Source: Neocallimastix lanati (nom. inval.) (lineage: Eukaryota > Neocallimastigomycota > Neocallimastigomycetes > Neocallimastigales > Neocallimastigaceae). Taken from it: a DNA stretch of 35,744 nucleotides. Position 1 is the first letter of the stretch, and every line of letters starts with the position of its first letter. Below, in pieces: positions 32,524 through 35,744 of the stretch. The DNA lies in assembly GCA_016946835.1 (NCBI GenBank), contig JACVTC010000079.1, forward strand, positions 870,001 to 905,744. The letters run 5' to 3'. The notes under the pieces were generated by a model, which worked only from the letters and a program-made list of their open reading frames with translations, was not told the origin of the DNA and searched no databases. Both the position numbers and the translations under genes were made by a program.

Positions 32524-33255
32524 ATGAAAATAATTTCTTTATTATTTATTTTATTACTTTTTATTAGTTCTAATGCTAACTCTATTATTTATTCATCTAT
32601 TTTCAAAAGAGATGATACGAATAATAATACATATCCATCTGATTTTAATGTAAGTCAAGAATGTTATGAAGAAGATATAAATTCGGAATATAGTAATGAA
32701 TGTATGTCTACCATGGTTAATATAAGCAATTATAAGGAAAAATGTTTAATTTTTAAATCTGAAAAATGTCAAACATTTTATAATGATTCTAATTCTGATT
32801 TATCAAAATATTATCCAATTTGTACTCAAGATGAACAATCTAAAAAAATATATAATCCAATTGTATTTCAAACTTTAATTAATAATGTTAAATCCAAGTG
32901 TTACACAGACGAGAATGAAGAATTATGTCCATTATCTTTATTTAGAATTACACAACCTAATATACCAATTGATTATTCAACTGTGATAGATGATACATGT
33001 AAATCTAAAAAATGTACAGAATCTTTTATTGAATATATGAGTAAAAAAACTTTGGAAAGTTACTCTGCTTATGAAGAAGTAAATACGAATCATAAATATT
33101 CATATAATGATATAAATATGCCTAAACAAATTATTTCTAAATTAAAATCTAATGAATGTAGATCTATGCATGCTACTAGTAATGCTATAACTTTTAAAAA
33201 TAATGATATTATTTTATTTTCATTATTACTTTTATTCTTAATATTATTAAATTAA
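32524..33255 (+). CDS. Small secreted Cys-rich protein, probably GPI-anchored
   Basis: 243 residues. The N-terminal signal peptide is MKIISLLFILLLFISSNA. A KR at 28-29 followed by Asp-Asp is a possible Kex2-type site. The mature part has ten cysteines (47, 60, 74, 82, 100, 126, 135, 159, 164, 212), enough for five disulfides, and several N-glycosylation sequons (for example NVS at 42 and NIS at 66). The last 16 residues are a hydrophobic tail (IILFSLLLLFLILLN) preceded by small polar residues (HATSNA), the arrangement of a GPI-attachment signal; the alternative is a single C-terminal membrane anchor. The ATG at 32524 is the first in frame and is preceded by an A-rich context (caaattaaaatg). 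I do not recognise the family. A cell-surface role is inferred. Confidence 0.85.
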   Translation: MKIISLLFILLLFISSNANSIIYSSIFKRDDTNNNTYPSDFNVSQECYEEDINSEYSNECMSTMVNISNYKEKCLIFKSEKCQTFYNDSNSDLSKYYPICTQDEQSKKIYNPIVFQTLINNVKSKCYTDENEELCPLSLFRITQPNIPIDYSTVIDDTCKSKKCTESFIEYMSKKTLESYSAYEEVNTNHKYSYNDINMPKQIISKLKSNECRSMHATSNAITFKNNDIILFSLLLLFLILLN

Positions 33256-34125
33256 TAATATTAAAATTAAAATTTTAAATATAAAATACTTTTTTTGTTT
33301 TATTTTAATAATATTATAACTCAAAAGATATTATACTTTTATAATTTAAAAAATAAAAAAAAAAAAAAAAAAAAGTAATATATATATAATTTTTTATATA
33401 ATTGTATTAAAATTTGAATTTGATATAAAATCACTATTTAAAAAAATATATATATATATATTTATATAATATTAATATAATATTAATATTATATTTTATA
33501 AAATTTGATTTAAAGCATTAATACAACTATTATAAAATTTATTATAAGGCAAATTTTCATTATTCTATTTACATGATAGAGATAAAGAAAATAAATATAT
33601 AAAGATAATAATGTATAAATAATTATATATTATAATCTCTTGTTTTATATTTATTTTTAAAATGTTAAATTATTTTAGACTGTTCATATTTAATTATTAT
33701 ATATTTATTTTAAAAATAGTAATAATATTTATTTAATAATTTTTATGTAAAATCTATAGATACATATAATGCATTTTATTAGAAATAATTATATATTTTA
33801 TATTACTATTTATGTAATACTAAATAATTATAAAATTTTTATTATTATTATACTAATTTTAATAATGACATAACTAATTATTGTATTTTATTAAAAAAAA
33901 TACGAAAAATCACAAAATAGAAAATTATTTAAAATTATTATTTCAATAAATATTACCAAAAATACTCTTAATTTAAAAATTATTACTACTTGAAATTTTT
34001 ATTTTAAAAAATAATAAAATATATAATTATAAATTATTTAAAAATTGGAAATTTCATTATATTAAATAATTTTATTATTTTTTTTAAAAAAAAATTCAAA
34101 TCATATTTATTATGAATCAATAATC

Positions 34126-34178
<53 letters not shown>

Positions 34179-34232
34179 TAACAAATAAATAAATAAACAA
34201 ATAAAATAAATAAACAAATAAAATAAATAAAT
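34126..34232. repeat. (AAT)n microsatellite followed by AAAT/AAAC tetranucleotide repeats
   Basis: An uninterrupted AAT array at about 34126-34178, then alternating aaataaat and aaacaaat units to about 34232. Confidence 0.9.
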
Positions 34233-34511
34233 TTAAATAAATATTTATTAATTAAATATTTAAAATATAACTAGTTATATACAAAACATAAAAATATAAA
34301 TATATTAATAAGTTTATGTAAATGTTACACATTTATGTAATTATAAATTTATACACGTGTATATAAGAAATTAATGTAAATCATATGATTATATAATAAT
34401 ATTTTATTATGTATATTTTATTATTCATGTATTATTAAATTGAGAGCTCTTTATTAAATTAAAAATAAATAAAAATTATTAAGTAAAACTAAATAAGTAA
34501 TTGTGCTAGCC

Positions 34512-34512
34512 G

Positions 34513-34579
<67 letters not shown>

Positions 34580-34587
34580 TAATAATT
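34512..34587. repeat. (AAT)n microsatellite
   Basis: About 25 AAT units with one GAT interruption near the end. Non-coding. Confidence 0.9.
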
Positions 34588-34825
34588 TTTTAAAAATTTA
34601 GTAATATTTGAAAAATTGGAAAATCAAAAAATAAATATATAAATTGCAAAGTCTTATAAAAAATTAAAAATTTTTTTTTTTTTTAAAAAATAATTAATAA
34701 AAATTAAAAATTACATATTTAAAAATATAAATAAAACTAGAATAAATTTTTTTTATTATAAAATATCAATAAAGAAAAATGGATTAATTTTATTTATAAT
34801 ATAAATAAATAAATAAAAATAAGAA

Positions 34826-35744
34826 TTAATTAGTCACATTCGAAAATTCAATTATTCTCAAATAAGAAGAGTACAATTTTTGAGATGAGTCAAGAAAAGA
34901 AAATGGTTCTATTTGGTAGTGATTAGTAATGTTGAAATGATGTTTTTTGAATATTTCAATTATTTTTTCACTATGAATGGCATTTTCGTAATGATTTATA
35001 ACGTTTGAATTATGTATATTAACTAACATTATATTATCACATTCTTTATGAAGATATCTTAAAGTACCTAATAAATAAATAGGAAATTCCTTATCTAATA
35101 AGTTTTTAATAGGAGTAATGTCATCTATAATACATTTTTTATATAGGATTGAGGATGATTCAATATTTTCTTTAAATGACTTACTGTCGAAAAAAAGAAT
35201 TACAAAAGTTCCATTGATATTTCTACCAATATTTTTAAGAATATTATCAATATCTCTGTACGTAAAGTCATTTAAAGCGAAAAAGCAAGTAGCAACATCA
35301 TAAATATCGTTTAATTCTACATTCTGAATGATATTTTGTAGTATTGATATACGATTACGAATTTCGGATTTAGAAATACGTTCCTTCATAACTTTTATTT
35401 TTTCACGGTCAGGTTCGACACAAACAATTTTGCGGAATTTTTCCACTTGTGAAGATCACCACCATTTCCTGTTCCTATATCTAATAGATTACCTTGTATT
35501 TATGAAGAATATTTTGCTTAATGATATTGTGATATTTACGCATTAAAACAGTTGAAGAAGGTGTAAATATTTCAAGATTTACTTTTTGGTAGGAAGCAAT
35601 TAGTATACTATTAAAGGTGTTTATACTATTAGAAGTATATTTGTCTTTCCGCTCTTTAACGAATGAATTGTTGTCTAAATTAATTTCCACAATGAATGGG
35701 ACTTTTTTTTCTCTGACTAAATGATAAGTAACAACACGTGTTTT
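34826..35744 (-). pseudogene. mRNA capping enzyme C-terminal part (guanylyltransferase end fused to cap guanine-N7 methyltransferase), frameshifted, 5' end off the window
   Basis: Three overlapping minus-strand frames read as one protein. From the window edge to about 35494: VPFIVEINLDNNSFVKERKD, then a KYTSNSINT-type stretch, resembling the C-terminal OB-fold end of capping guanylyltransferases (R-x-DK-x-x-N-S). Then, in a second frame at 35443-35492: LLDIGTGNGGDLHKW, the SAM-binding motif I (GxGxGGD) of cap N7-methyltransferases. Then, in a third frame to the stop at 34826: KIVCVEPDREKIKVMKERI (motif II-like) and DVATCFFALNDF (motif IV-like), ending KLYSSYLRIIEF, like the family's C-terminus. 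The two shifts (about 35492-35494 and the A-run at 35438-35442) each look like loss of one base. Fungal nuclear genes encode the two activities on separate proteins; fusion is typical of large DNA viruses and yeast cytoplasmic linear plasmids. The DNA here is visibly less AT-rich than its surroundings. Likely an integrated viral or plasmid relic, unless the shifts are sequencing errors. Confidence 0.75.

Larger units (their letters stand above)
33256..34825. other. Intergenic AT-rich DNA with two AAT microsatellites
   Basis: About 1.6 kb without a gene. It contains A-runs (about 33350-33373), a TA run near 33448-33462, and the two AAT arrays listed separately. No coding or RNA gene could be recognised. 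Confidence 0.5.

Noticed and set aside
35481-35690. Separate 69-residue protein upstream of the methyltransferase
   Set aside because: Its apparent start is GTG inside a frame that stays open to the window edge; it is the guanylyltransferase-side part of the same broken gene.

Overview
This is a eukaryotic, extremely AT-rich window (most intergenic DNA is almost pure A/T) with long poly-A/T runs, AAT/ATT microsatellites, Asn homopolymers inside proteins, widely spaced genes without visible introns and a decayed Ty1/copia element. With a large AAA-ATPase-like/PD-(D/E)XK protein, several ankyrin proteins and secreted proteins of unknown family, the best match is an anaerobic gut fungus (Neocallimastigomycota). 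That assignment is an inference from composition and gene content, not from a marker gene.

Layout. 1-1483: low-complexity DNA. 1484-5759 (minus): a protein with two AAA-ATPase-like modules, the first with a degenerate Walker B; its C-terminal PD-(D/E)XK nuclease domain is still readable at 1484-2099 but broken by single-base shifts at A/T runs. 6265-6725 (minus): a decayed duplicate of the middle of that gene. 8041-8745 (plus): a Ty1/copia reverse-transcriptase relic followed by a GC-richer stretch that may be its 3' LTR (to about 9480). 9481-12194: gene desert. 12195-13343 (plus) and 18093-19097 (minus): two divergent ankyrin-type paralogs in convergent orientation, enclosing a 3.7 kb satellite array (about 13845-17531) of 13 units near 284 bp that share an unchanged 11-bp core. 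19098-22581: gene desert. 22635-24332 (minus): a secreted Cys- and Ser/Thr-rich protein with a broken cationic tail, followed by a perfect 36-bp palindrome. 25106-30652 (minus): a giant secreted protein of about 1850 residues with an internal duplication. 30722-31946 (minus): an ankyrin gene with one frameshift, ending only 69 nt before the giant gene. 32524-33255 (plus): a small secreted, Cys-rich, probably GPI-anchored protein. 34826 to the window end (minus): the C-terminal part of an mRNA capping enzyme in which the end of the guanylyltransferase region is fused to a guanine-N7 methyltransferase. That architecture belongs to large DNA viruses and yeast linear plasmids, not to fungal nuclear genes, and it is broken by two -1 shifts.

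The most striking items are the virus- or plasmid-type capping enzyme fragment, the satellite array between inverted ankyrin paralogs, and the block of secreted proteins of unknown family at 22.6-33.3 kb. Four genes are interrupted by one-base changes, almost all at A/T homopolymers; whether these are real decay or assembly errors has to be settled before any of them is called a pseudogene.
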